This document shows, piece after piece, positions 1 to 6,339 of a DNA stretch of 22,453 nucleotides. Numbering within the stretch: the stretch's first letter is position 1; each line of letters begins with the position of its first letter. Origin of the DNA: a virus. A model generated the notes under the pieces. The model saw only the letters and a program-made list of their open reading frames with translations. It was not told the origin of the DNA and ran no database searches. The stretch spans positions 1 through 22,453 of the IMG/VR virus record IMGVR_UViG_3300048922_000157. The stretch is one strand, 5' to 3'. The position numbers were made by a program, and so were the translations under genes.

Positions 1-418
1 TCTCTTCCAGCTTTTCAATCGCTTCATCACTGAAGAAATTGCGTTTCGGCTTTTTGCGATCCCCTTTGTTACGGCTGGCGATATTGGGGTTTAAATCCAC
101 CTCGTTTCCGGTCTGGCCGTAGCGGTTAATGCGCGCGAGCCGCTCCATCTGGCGCGACAAAAAATCCGCGACTTTGAAGTCATGCGCGGTCAGGTCTGGC
201 TTAGCGTAGAGCTGGATAAGCCGCGCCTCTAATGTCGATTCCACGCGGTTAATAGGGGCGGTTTCTTCCCATCCATCTCGCTGTTTCCAGCTCTGCACGG
301 TCGGGCGCTTGAGCTGCAGCATGTCGCAGATTTGCGGCACGGCGAACCCCTGCCAGTACAACAGCCGCGCCTGTCGTCGCGGGTCAGTTAACAGAGAAAG
401 GTCAGTTGAAATGGTCAT
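1..418 (-). CDS. P: Terminase large subunit (ATPase) gpP, N-terminal part
   Basis: This is the first 139 codons of the ATPase subunit of the P2-type DNA packaging terminase, running off the left edge of the window; the P2 protein has about 590 residues. It works with gpM at the portal gpQ to drive DNA into procapsids. The start is the ATG at 418-416, preceded on the minus strand by a GAGG ribosome site. Residues about 17-50 form a helix-turn-helix (ARLLYWQGF...VQSWKQRDGW), typical of the N-terminus of this family. A basic linker (SRNKGDRKKPKRNFF) follows at about 115-130. The Walker motifs and nuclease domain lie outside the window. It is divergent from O, as in P2. Confidence 0.93.
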   Translation of the reverse strand, partial: MTISTDLSLLTDPRRQARLLYWQGFAVPQICDMLQLKRPTVQSWKQRDGWEETAPINRVESTLEARLIQLYAKPDLTAHDFKVADFLSRQMERLARINRYGQTGNEVDLNPNIASRNKGDRKKPKRNFFSDEAIEKLEE

Positions 419-483
419 GCTTGCCTCGTTTTTGGTGTGACGTGGCAAGGCTAAGGAAATAGGGGGTTATTCGCGCTAAGTGC

Positions 484-545
484 CTGTTGTATCAGATCTA
501 ACAGGAGCGCAAGCGGTGGCTGATACGGGTCAGAGCCGGGAAACT
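484..545 (+). promoter_or_regulatory. Late promoter region for the O operon (probable Ogr-activated PO; possibly shared with PP)
   Basis: The P-O intergenic region contains a short dyad, CTGTT at 484-488 and AACAG at 500-504. Its left half lies in TGTTGTATCA (485-494). The same block, TGTTGTTTCA, lies ahead of FI, and in both places a GAAA(C/A)T element starts exactly 54 bases after the G of TGTTG (540-545 here). This fits an activator site centred about 55 bases upstream of the start with a weak -10, as known for P2 late promoters activated by Ogr. The spacing does not exactly match the TGT-N12-ACA consensus I recall for Ogr. Because the dyad lies between divergent P and O, it may serve both. 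Confidence 0.55.
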
Positions 546-584
546 AAACCCGACCCGAAAACCCAACATCAGGACACCTGAACA

Positions 585-1439
585 ATGGCAAAGAAAGTTT
601 CTAAATGGTTTCGCATCGGCGTCGAGGGTGACACCTGCGATGGCCGCGTCATCAGCGGCGATGATATTCAGGATATGGCCGACACGTTCGACCCGCGCGT
701 CTACGGCTGCCGCATTAACCTCGAACATATCCGGGGGCTGATGCCTGACAGCCAGTTTAAACGTTATGGCGATGTGACCGCGCTCAAGGCGGAGATTATC
801 AGCGATGGCTCTGCGCTCGATGGCAAAAAAGCGCTGTTTGGCAAAATCGCCCCGCTCGACGAGCTGGTCAGCATGGTTAAGGCCGGGCAGAAGGTTTACA
901 CCTCCATGGAGATCCGCCCGAACTTTGCCAACAGCGGCAAGTGTTACCTCGTTGGTCTGGCCGTCACCGATGACCCGGCAAGTCTCGGCACCGAGTACCT
1001 CGAATTCTGCAGCCGCGCCGCGCAGAACCCGCTCGCCGGTAAAAAAGACCAGCCGGACGACGTTTTTTCTGTCGCCTCACTGGCTGAGCTGGAGTTTGAG
1101 GACGTTCCCGACACCATGTTTAACAGTCTTACCGATATGGTTAAGGCCATTTTCAGCCGGAAGCAGGTCAGCGATGACGAGCGTTTCGCGGATGTGCATG
1201 AGGCGGTGACCACCGTTACCGAGCAGGTGCAAACCAATCTCAACGTTACCGACCAGCGCGTCACCGAGCTGGAGACCGCTTTTGCACAGCTTAAGCAGGA
1301 CGTGAACAGCAAAGTCGATGAAAACGCGCAGGCGTTTACCTCCCTGAAAAGCTCCCTCGATAACACCGAAAGCCAGCGCCAGCCGCGCCGCGAGCTTTCA
1401 AAAGGCGGTACCGGCGACGAGCTGCTGACCAACTGCTGA
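585..1439 (+). CDS. O: Capsid scaffolding protein and maturation protease gpO
   Basis: gpO is the P2-type internal scaffold fused to a serine protease. It directs procapsid assembly and then cleaves itself and the capsid protein gpN. At 284 residues it has the P2 gpO length. The catalytic triad known for P2 (Asp19, His48, Ser107) falls at the same numbers: D19 in CDGR, H48 in NLEH and S107 in YTSMEI. The C-terminal half (about 195-265) is predicted coiled coil (VTTVTEQVQ...LETAFAQLKQDV), matching the scaffolding domain. The ATG at 585 gives a first codon aligned with the family start. It is the first gene of the rightward capsid operon. Confidence 0.96.
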   Translation: MAKKVSKWFRIGVEGDTCDGRVISGDDIQDMADTFDPRVYGCRINLEHIRGLMPDSQFKRYGDVTALKAEIISDGSALDGKKALFGKIAPLDELVSMVKAGQKVYTSMEIRPNFANSGKCYLVGLAVTDDPASLGTEYLEFCSRAAQNPLAGKKDQPDDVFSVASLAELEFEDVPDTMFNSLTDMVKAIFSRKQVSDDERFADVHEAVTTVTEQVQTNLNVTDQRVTELETAFAQLKQDVNSKVDENAQAFTSLKSSLDNTESQRQPRRELSKGGTGDELLTNC

Positions 1440-1445
1440 TAACCC

Positions 1446-1464
1446 GCCGGGCGTGCAGCCCGGC
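1446..1464 (+). other. Intergenic hairpin between O and N
   Basis: A perfect 7-bp inverted repeat, GCCGGGC at 1446-1452 and GCCCGGC at 1458-1464, with a GTGCA loop, lies just after the O stop codon. There is no U-tract directly behind it, so it is not a standard intrinsic terminator. It could protect or process the mRNA, letting the abundant capsid gene N be expressed at a different level from the protease-scaffold O. This role is inference. Confidence 0.55.
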
Positions 1465-1495
1465 CTGATACCCTTTTACCCGAACAGGAAAAACC

Positions 1496-2590
1496 ATGCG
1501 TAAAGATACCCGCTTCAAATTTAATGCCTACCTGTCCCGCGTCGCGGAGCTGAACGGCGTTTCCACCGATGACGTGGCGAAGAAATTTACCGTCGAGCCG
1601 TCGGTCACGCAAACCCTGATGACCACCCTACAGATGTCATCCGCGTTTCTGACCAAAATCAACATCGTGCCGGTCGACGAGCTGAAAGGCGAAAAAGTCG
1701 GCGTCGGCGTTAACGGCACAATTGCGAGCACTACCGACACCGCCGGTGATGATGAGCGTAAGACCGCTGACTTTACCGCGCTGGAGTCGAATAAGTACGA
1801 GTGCGCGCAGATTAACTTTGACTTCCATATCCGCTACAAACAGCTCGACCTGTGGGCGCGATTCCAGGACTTCCAGACCCGTATCCGTGACGCCATCATC
1901 AAACGTCAGTCCCTCGATTTCATCATGGCCGGTTTCAACGGTACTACCCGAGCGGAAACCTCGAACCGCAAAAACAATCCGCTGCTGCAGGATGTGGCCG
2001 TCGGCTGGCTGCAGAAGTACCGCAATGAAGCGCCAGCGCGCGTGATGTCGAAAGTCACCGACGAGGACGGCACAGTCATTTCCGACGTGATCCGTGTGGG
2101 TAAAAACGGCGACTATGCGAACCTCGACGCGCTGGTCATGGATGCCACCAGTAACTTGATTGACGAGATTTATCAGGATGACCCGGAGCTCGTCGTCATC
2201 ACCGGGCGTAAGCTGATGGCGGATAAGTATTTCCCTATCGTCAATCAGGAGCAGGCAAACACCGAATCGCTGGCCGCTGACATCATCATCAGCCAGAAGC
2301 GAATCGGCAACCTGCCAGCCGTGCGCGTGCCTTACTTCCCGGCTGATGGGCTGATGGTGACGCGTCTCGACAACCTGTCGATTTACTTCATGGATGACGC
2401 GCACCGTCGCGCCATCATTGAAGAACCGAAAAAAGACCGCGTAGAAAACTACGAGTCAATGAATATTGACTATGTGGTCGAGGCTTACGCCGCCGGTTGC
2501 CTGATTGAAAACATCAAGCTCGGTGACTTTACCCCACCGGCAGCGCCGGAAAGCGCTTCCGCGCCTGCAGCACCGGAAAGCGGAGAGTAA
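1496..2590 (+). CDS. N: Major capsid protein gpN
   Basis: gpN is the precursor of the P2-type major head protein. At 364 residues it is slightly longer than the P2 protein (357). The N-terminus (RFKFNAYLSRVAELNGV...VAKKFTVEPSVTQTL) is nearly the P2 sequence. The protease site known in P2, after residue 31, corresponds to KKF31/T32 here. The conserved core includes SLDFIMAGFNG, DVAVGWLQKYRNEAPARVMSK and ISQKRIGNLPAVRVPYFPADG. The C-terminus carries a variable Ala-Pro-Glu tail (residues about 347-364, with APES twice), which accounts for the extra length. The ATG at 1496 follows an AGGAA ribosome site. It lies between its protease-scaffold O and terminase subunit M. Confidence 0.96.
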   Translation: MRKDTRFKFNAYLSRVAELNGVSTDDVAKKFTVEPSVTQTLMTTLQMSSAFLTKINIVPVDELKGEKVGVGVNGTIASTTDTAGDDERKTADFTALESNKYECAQINFDFHIRYKQLDLWARFQDFQTRIRDAIIKRQSLDFIMAGFNGTTRAETSNRKNNPLLQDVAVGWLQKYRNEAPARVMSKVTDEDGTVISDVIRVGKNGDYANLDALVMDATSNLIDEIYQDDPELVVITGRKLMADKYFPIVNQEQANTESLAADIIISQKRIGNLPAVRVPYFPADGLMVTRLDNLSIYFMDDAHRRAIIEEPKKDRVENYESMNIDYVVEAYAAGCLIENIKLGDFTPPAAPESASAPAAPESGE

Positions 2591-2593
2591 GCC

Positions 2594-3349
2594 ATGACGA
2601 GTCCCGCAGCGCGTCACATGATGCGGGTCTCGGCCTCTGAAACAGCGCAGCGGGCTGCCGTCCCGCTGCGCAATGCAACTGCCTATGAGCAGATGCTCGT
2701 TAAGCTGGCCGCAGACAACCGCACGCTAAAACAAATCCGATCCAATGAGCGCAAGGCAGACAAAAAGCGCGAGCTGCTGCCGTTCTATCTGCCGTGGGTC
2801 GCTGGCGTCCTAGAAAACGGCAAAGGCGCGCAGGATGACATCGTCATGACGGTGATGCTCTGGCGTCTCGATGCTGACGATATCGCCGGGGCGCTGGAAA
2901 TTGCCCGTTATGCCATGACCTACGGCCTGACCATGCCGACCGGTCGACGTCCGACGCCTTACCTTCTGGCCGAAGAGGTGGCACTGGCCGCGCAACGCCT
3001 GCGGGGTGCGAAACAGCCGGTCGAACTGTCGAACCTGCTCGACACCCTCGCGCTGACCGAGCGCGCGGATATGCCCGACATCGTGCGCGCGAAGCTGCAC
3101 AAAATCACCGGCTACGTGCTGCGTGATGCGGAGCAACTGCCGGAGGCACTGGCGCAACTGCAGCGTGCGATCCAGTTAGAGAGCACCATCGGCGTTCGAA
3201 AAGACATTGAGCAGCTAGAGCGCCAGCTCAGGCCAAAACCCGAACCGGCACCGAAAACCAAAACGACTCAACCACGCACGCGCAAACCTGCCGCTAAAAC
3301 GGCGGCAAGGCGCGGGCGTCCACCAAAGGCGGCAAAAGCCGCTGGTTAA
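2594..3349 (+). CDS. M: Terminase small subunit (endonuclease) gpM
   Basis: gpM is the P2-type terminase subunit that recognises and cuts cos and partners with gpP for packaging. The 251 residues compare with about 247 in P2. The conserved part includes YEQMLVKLAADNRTLKQIRSNERKADKKRELLPFYLPWVAGVL and a long helical middle with DIVMTVMLWRLDADDIAGALEIARYAM. The last 40 residues are low-complexity Lys/Pro/Ala/Arg. They end in ARRGRPPK (residues 238-245), which has the core of an AT-hook minor-groove DNA-binding motif. The gene starts three bases after the N stop with a GGAGAG ribosome site, so it is translationally linked to N. Confidence 0.94.
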   Translation: MTSPAARHMMRVSASETAQRAAVPLRNATAYEQMLVKLAADNRTLKQIRSNERKADKKRELLPFYLPWVAGVLENGKGAQDDIVMTVMLWRLDADDIAGALEIARYAMTYGLTMPTGRRPTPYLLAEEVALAAQRLRGAKQPVELSNLLDTLALTERADMPDIVRAKLHKITGYVLRDAEQLPEALAQLQRAIQLESTIGVRKDIEQLERQLRPKPEPAPKTKTTQPRTRKPAAKTAARRGRPPKAAKAAG

Positions 3350-3448
3350 ACGAGCGCTCCCCGAGCCGGGCGGCACGCCGGTCAATGCGGGTATCAATTG
3401 CCCTGACTGCGACCGGTGTCCACCGCCCACCCATTACCCGAGGTTGTC

Positions 3449-3955
3449 ATGACGACGCTGATTATTGAGCAAAAAAAAGAGCGGCAGGATGTGCCGGGCG
3501 TGGTGATACCGCCACCGGGCGTGAGCGAGCCGGTAATCAAAAACACTCCGTTTTTTCCTGACGTTGATCCGAAGCGCGTGCGGGAAGAAATGCGTTTAGA
3601 GCAGACCGTTTCCCCCGTGCGCCTGCGCCGGGCGATTAAGACCGCGATCGCAGAGACTAACGCGGAACTGAGCGACTGGCGCGAAAGTCAGCTCGACGCC
3701 GGTTACGCCACGCTGGTGGATGTCCCGACCGACGAGCTCGACGGCGAGAGCGTGCGCGTTTTCCACTACTTCAACGCAGTGTGCTCGATGACGACGGCCA
3801 CGCTGTATGAGCGTTTTCGCGGCGTGGATGCTACCGCCAAGGGCGATAAAAAGGCCGACAGCATCGACAGCACTATCGATGAAATGTGGCGGGATATGCG
3901 CTGGTCTGTGGCGCGCATCCAGGACAAAGCGCGCTGCATTGTGGGGCAAATATGA
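3449..3955 (+). CDS. L: Head completion protein gpL
   Basis: gpL is the P2-type head completion or connector protein that caps filled heads before tail joining. I chose the ATG at 3449 (MTTLIIEQ), giving 168 residues against 169 in P2. A GAGG ribosome site lies at the right distance, and P2 gpL also starts with MMTLII. The reading frame stays open upstream to a GTG at 3416, but those residues have no family match. Diagnostic stretches are EPVIKNTPFFPDVDPKRVREEMRLEQTVSP, YERFRGVDATAKGDKKADSIDSTIDE and MRWSVARIQ...IVGQI. About 100 bases separate it from M; I see no further gene in that gap. The stop overlaps the X start. Confidence 0.94.
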   Translation: MTTLIIEQKKERQDVPGVVIPPPGVSEPVIKNTPFFPDVDPKRVREEMRLEQTVSPVRLRRAIKTAIAETNAELSDWRESQLDAGYATLVDVPTDELDGESVRVFHYFNAVCSMTTATLYERFRGVDATAKGDKKADSIDSTIDEMWRDMRWSVARIQDKARCIVGQI

Positions 3956-4158
3956 TGAAAGCGTATGCGCTGCAGGGCGACACCCTCGATGCGATTTGTG
4001 CCCGGTATTACGGGCGCACCGAGGGCGTGGTCGAAACCGTCTTAGAGGCTAATCCCGGCCTGTCTGAGCTCGGCGTTATCCTGCCGCACGGCACGGCAAT
4101 AGAGCTGCCCGAGACCGAGAGCGCGGCCAGAACCGAAACGGTGAATCTATGGGACTGA
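3955..4158 (+). CDS. X: Tail protein gpX (LysM-like)
   Basis: gpX is the small P2 tail protein of 67 residues, with the same length here from this start. The sequence MKAYALQGDTLDAICARYYGRTEGVVETVLEANPGLSELG is a LysM-like fold of the type used to bind peptidoglycan or baseplate parts, and it ends in the conserved ETVNLW. An alternative ATG at 3952 (MM...) overlaps the L stop as ATGATG; either start is possible and they differ by one residue. It sits between head completion and lysis genes as in P2. Confidence 0.93.
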   Translation: MKAYALQGDTLDAICARYYGRTEGVVETVLEANPGLSELGVILPHGTAIELPETESAARTETVNLWD

Positions 4159-4160
4159 GT

Positions 4161-4370
4161 ATGGAAAAAATCACCACGTTTATCGCCTACTGGCTGGCCG
4201 TGGGGCTGGCGTATGTCGGGGCAATGTCCCCCGAAAAGATGGCGCTTTACGTGGGCGGTGGATGCGCCATTTTTACCGCGCTGACGAACTACTGGTTTAA
4301 GCGCAAAACCTATATCTATCTGACGTCTCTCGGACTCGATAAAGGGGCTATTCGTGAAATCAATCGTTAA
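4161..4370 (+). CDS. Holin, HP1-family type (gene Y position)
   Basis: This small inner-membrane protein of 69 residues occupies the P2 Y (holin) locus but is not like P2 Y. It has two hydrophobic segments (about residues 5-21, FIAYWLAVGLAYVGAM, and 27-41, MALYVGGGCAIFTAL) and a charged C-terminus (NYWFKRKTY...KGAIREINR). This pattern fits the HP1-type holin family found in related enterobacterial prophages. An in-frame ATG at 4149 would add MGLS and overlap the end of X; I prefer 4161 because GGGA lies upstream at normal spacing. It would time lysis by releasing or depolarising the membrane, which activates the SAR endolysin encoded next. Confidence 0.78.
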   Translation: MEKITTFIAYWLAVGLAYVGAMSPEKMALYVGGGCAIFTALTNYWFKRKTYIYLTSLGLDKGAIREINR

Positions 4371-4863
4371 AAAATGCAGTGTGGCCGCCGTGCTGGCGCT
4401 GGCAGCGCTGATGCCTGACTTTCGTCTGCTTAACACCTCGCCCGGGGGGCTGGCGCTGATTGCCGACCTCGAAGGTTGTCGCCTGACGCCTTACCAGTGC
4501 AGCGCGGGAGTGTGGACGTCGGGCATCGGCCACACTGCAGGCGTCGTGCCGAAGGGAGAAATCACCGAACGGCAGGCGGCGGCGAACCTTGTCGCGGATG
4601 TGCTGAACGTCGAGAAACGTCTGGCCGTATGCGCGCCGGTGAAAATGCCGCTGTACGTTTACGACGCGCTGGTCAGTTTCTCATTCAACGTGGGAACCGG
4701 CGCGGCCTGCCGGTCGACGCTGGTCTCGTTTATCAAACGCCAGCAGTGGCCGCAGGCGTGCGACCAGCTCACACGCTGGGTTTACGTGAATGGCGAAATT
4801 AACAAGGGGCTGGAAAACCGCCGCGCGCGCGAGCGTGCTTACTGCCTGAGGGGGATTCAATGA
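4354..4863 (+). CDS. SAR endolysin (lysozyme-type, P1 Lyz-like cysteine triad), gene K position
   Basis: This 169-residue glycoside hydrolase family 24 muramidase would degrade peptidoglycan at lysis. The N-terminus (residues 9-20, SVAAVLALAALM, after Lys2/6/7) is a weakly hydrophobic signal-arrest-release segment, not a cleaved signal peptide. The catalytic E-x8-(D/C)-x5-T pattern reads E40, C49, T55 (LEGCRLTPYQCSAGVWTSGIGHT). Cys replaces the usual Asp, as in P1 Lyz (E42, C51, T57). C42 and C8 match the positions of P1 Cys44 and Cys13, which control activity by disulfide exchange. The GTG start at 4354 has a GGGG ribosome site and overlaps the holin end by 17 bases. P2 K itself is a different, cytoplasmic endolysin. 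Confidence 0.92.
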   Translation: MKSIVKKCSVAAVLALAALMPDFRLLNTSPGGLALIADLEGCRLTPYQCSAGVWTSGIGHTAGVVPKGEITERQAAANLVADVLNVEKRLAVCAPVKMPLYVYDALVSFSFNVGTGAACRSTLVSFIKRQQWPQACDQLTRWVYVNGEINKGLENRRARERAYCLRGIQ

Positions 4864-5285
4864 AAGTGATGTTGTTTTTACTGGCCGCGCTGATGGCGGT
4901 TGCGCTCTGGCAGCGTCATGAAAACGGCAATCTGACGCGCTCGTTTGAACGGGCAAACAGGGTCGCCACGGAACAAAAAACCGCGATCGGAATGCTGACA
5001 AATCAGCTTTCCGTTTCGCAGGGAATTGCCAGGCGAAATGAAACCGCGCAGGTCAGTCTACGCGGCGAACTGCTGGCCGCCGGTGCAATGGCCGTGCGAC
5101 GTGAAGAAACCATTACGAGGCTGATAAATGAGAATGAAACCTTACGCCGCTGGTATAGCGCTGAGCTGCCTGATGTTATGCGCAGGCTGCACACCCGCGC
5201 CGCCTGCACCTCCGCCGGTCATTGTTTACAGCGCCTGCCCGAAGGTGAGCTATTGCCCGATGCCGGGAAGCGACCCGGCCACTAA
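4860..5285 (+). CDS. lysB: Inner-membrane spanin (Rz-like) LysB
   Basis: LysB is the i-spanin that, with the outer-membrane partner LysC, disrupts the outer membrane in the last step of lysis. The 141 residues match P2 LysB. Residues 2-17 (KVMLFLLAALMAVALW) form an uncleaved membrane anchor, and residues about 25-100 form a periplasmic coiled coil (LTRSFERANRVATEQKTAIGMLTNQLS...ETITRLINENETLRRWY). The C-terminus ends in PDAGKRPGH, as usual for this family. The start codon overlaps the endolysin stop (ATGA). The o-spanin gene begins inside this gene in another frame. Confidence 0.92.
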   Translation: MKVMLFLLAALMAVALWQRHENGNLTRSFERANRVATEQKTAIGMLTNQLSVSQGIARRNETAQVSLRGELLAAGAMAVRREETITRLINENETLRRWYSAELPDVMRRLHTRAACTSAGHCLQRLPEGELLPDAGKRPGH

Positions 5286-5418
5286 TGGCGACCTGAGCGC
5301 CGATATTCGCAGGCTTGAGCACGCGCTCGCCGCCTGCGCGCTGCAGGTTGAAACCGTCAAAGACTGTCAGGATAAACTCGATGAAGAAAGCACGCAGCCT
5401 GCGCGAAGCGCTGATTAA
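5128..5418 (+). CDS. lysC: Outer-membrane spanin lipoprotein (Rz1-like) LysC
   Basis: LysC is the Rz1-type o-spanin, encoded in a different frame and starting inside lysB. It begins MRMKPYAAGIALSCLMLCAGC, a lipoprotein signal peptide with the acylated Cys most likely at C21 (LCAGC). A short proline-rich stretch follows (PAPPAPPPV), typical of o-spanins that meet LysB in the periplasm. The nested gene layout is itself diagnostic of Rz/Rz1 pairs. The protein (96 residues) is longer than lambda Rz1 and has an extra charged C-terminal tail with Cys residues; its end overlaps the start of R by 38 bases. The ATG at 5128 follows an AGG-type ribosome site; a second Met at codon 3 is possible. Confidence 0.87.
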   Translation: MRMKPYAAGIALSCLMLCAGCTPAPPAPPPVIVYSACPKVSYCPMPGSDPATNGDLSADIRRLEHALAACALQVETVKDCQDKLDEESTQPARSAD

Positions 5419-5848
5419 AGCCGTCCCGCAGCTTGAAACAAACCCCGAAATGATGCGCATCTTTGCCGATGAGGGGAATATCGATGCGCGTCTCGCGGCC
5501 TCGCTGTCGCACGAGAAAATTTATACCCTGAATGTGATCGTGTGTGACTTTGTGGGCGACCCTGACCTGATTTTCGTGCCGGTGGCCGCATGGCTCAGGG
5601 AAAACCAGCCGGATATCTGCACGCTCGATGACGGCCGCAAAAAGGGCTACCGTTTCCAGATGGATTTGAACGACGGGGACAGCGTCGATATCAGCATCAG
5701 CCTGCAGCTCACCGAGCGCACCATCATCAAAGAGGAAAACGGCGCGCTGCACGTAAGCTATGCCCCTGAGCCGCCGCTGCCGGAGCCCGTCACCCGGCCT
5801 AAAGAGCTTTATATCAACGGCGAACTGGTGAGCAAATGGGATGAGTGA
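5381..5848 (+). CDS. R: Tail completion protein gpR
   Basis: gpR is required to finish P2 tails. I chose the ATG at 5381 (MKKARSLREAL), giving 155 residues, exactly the P2 length. An earlier in-frame start at 5315 would lie in the lysC coding region without family support, and AGGA lies 8 bases upstream of 5381. Diagnostic stretches are YTLNVIVCDFVGDPDLIFVPVAAWLRENQPDI, the DISISLQLTERT segment and the C-terminal EPVTRPKELYINGELVSKWDE, which is nearly identical to P2. It overlaps lysC upstream and S downstream, so it is translationally coupled to both. Confidence 0.95.
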   Translation: MKKARSLREALIKAVPQLETNPEMMRIFADEGNIDARLAASLSHEKIYTLNVIVCDFVGDPDLIFVPVAAWLRENQPDICTLDDGRKKGYRFQMDLNDGDSVDISISLQLTERTIIKEENGALHVSYAPEPPLPEPVTRPKELYINGELVSKWDE

Positions 5849-6290
5849 ATTTAAGCCCTTTGACGACCGGCTCAATGGTCTGATTGCTGCCCTGTCACCG
5901 GCTGCACGCCGTAAGCTGGCCGGAGAGATAGCAAAGGAGCTGCGCAAGTCGCAACAGCAACGTATCAAGCTGCAGAAAGCCCCGGATGGCTCGCCGTATC
6001 AGGCGCGAAAGCGTCAGCCGCTCAGGGCTAAGACCGGGCGGATTAAGCGGGCGATGTTCCAGAAGCTACGCACAAGCCGGTACATGAAAGCCACTGGCCG
6101 CGAAAACAGCGCGGTGGTTGAATTTACCGGCAAAGTGCAGCGTATCGCGCAAGTCCATCAGTATGGGCTAAAAGACCGCCCTAACCCGCACAGCCGTGAC
6201 GTGCAGTACGCGGCGCGCCAGCTACTCGGACTCAGCTACGAAGATAAGCGGCTCATTGATACTTTGATAATTAACCATCTTGCAGGTTAA
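5841..6290 (+). CDS. S: Tail completion protein gpS
   Basis: gpS is the second P2 tail completion protein and belongs to the same family as Mu gpG (phage virion morphogenesis). At 149 residues it is one shorter than P2 gpS. Visible family features are the N-terminal helix (LNGLIAALSPAARRKLAGEIAKELRKSQQQRI), the basic PDGSPYQARKR segment and the C-terminal RIAQVHQYGLKDRPNPHSRDVQYAARQLLGL...IDTLIINHL. It starts inside the last codons of R (GATGAGTGA). It is the last gene of the O operon before the accessory gene on the other strand. Confidence 0.95.
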   Translation: MSEFKPFDDRLNGLIAALSPAARRKLAGEIAKELRKSQQQRIKLQKAPDGSPYQARKRQPLRAKTGRIKRAMFQKLRTSRYMKATGRENSAVVEFTGKVQRIAQVHQYGLKDRPNPHSRDVQYAARQLLGLSYEDKRLIDTLIINHLAG

Positions 6291-6339
6291 ATGCATATTA
6301 TTGAATGCAATAAACCTGCGTGGGTACTAAATTTAATTG

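Noticed and set aside
944-1612. 222-codon open frame on the minus strand opposite O and the O-N gap
   Set aside because: Ser/Arg-rich shadow of the O gene with no recognisable domain.
1637-2404. 255-codon open frame on the minus strand opposite N
   Set aside because: It lies wholly within the well-supported major capsid gene, has no ribosome site or family features, and its composition (many His/Val/Asp) is that of an antisense shadow in GC-rich DNA.
3416-3448. Upstream GTG extension of L (11 extra residues)
   Set aside because: P2 gpL begins at the equivalent of 3449, which has a GAGG ribosome site; the extension has no family match.
6291-6339. TGCAT/ATGCA stem-loop after S as a terminator
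   Set aside because: The stem is only 5 bp, AT-rich, with an 8-base loop and no T-run, so I cannot support it as a terminator.
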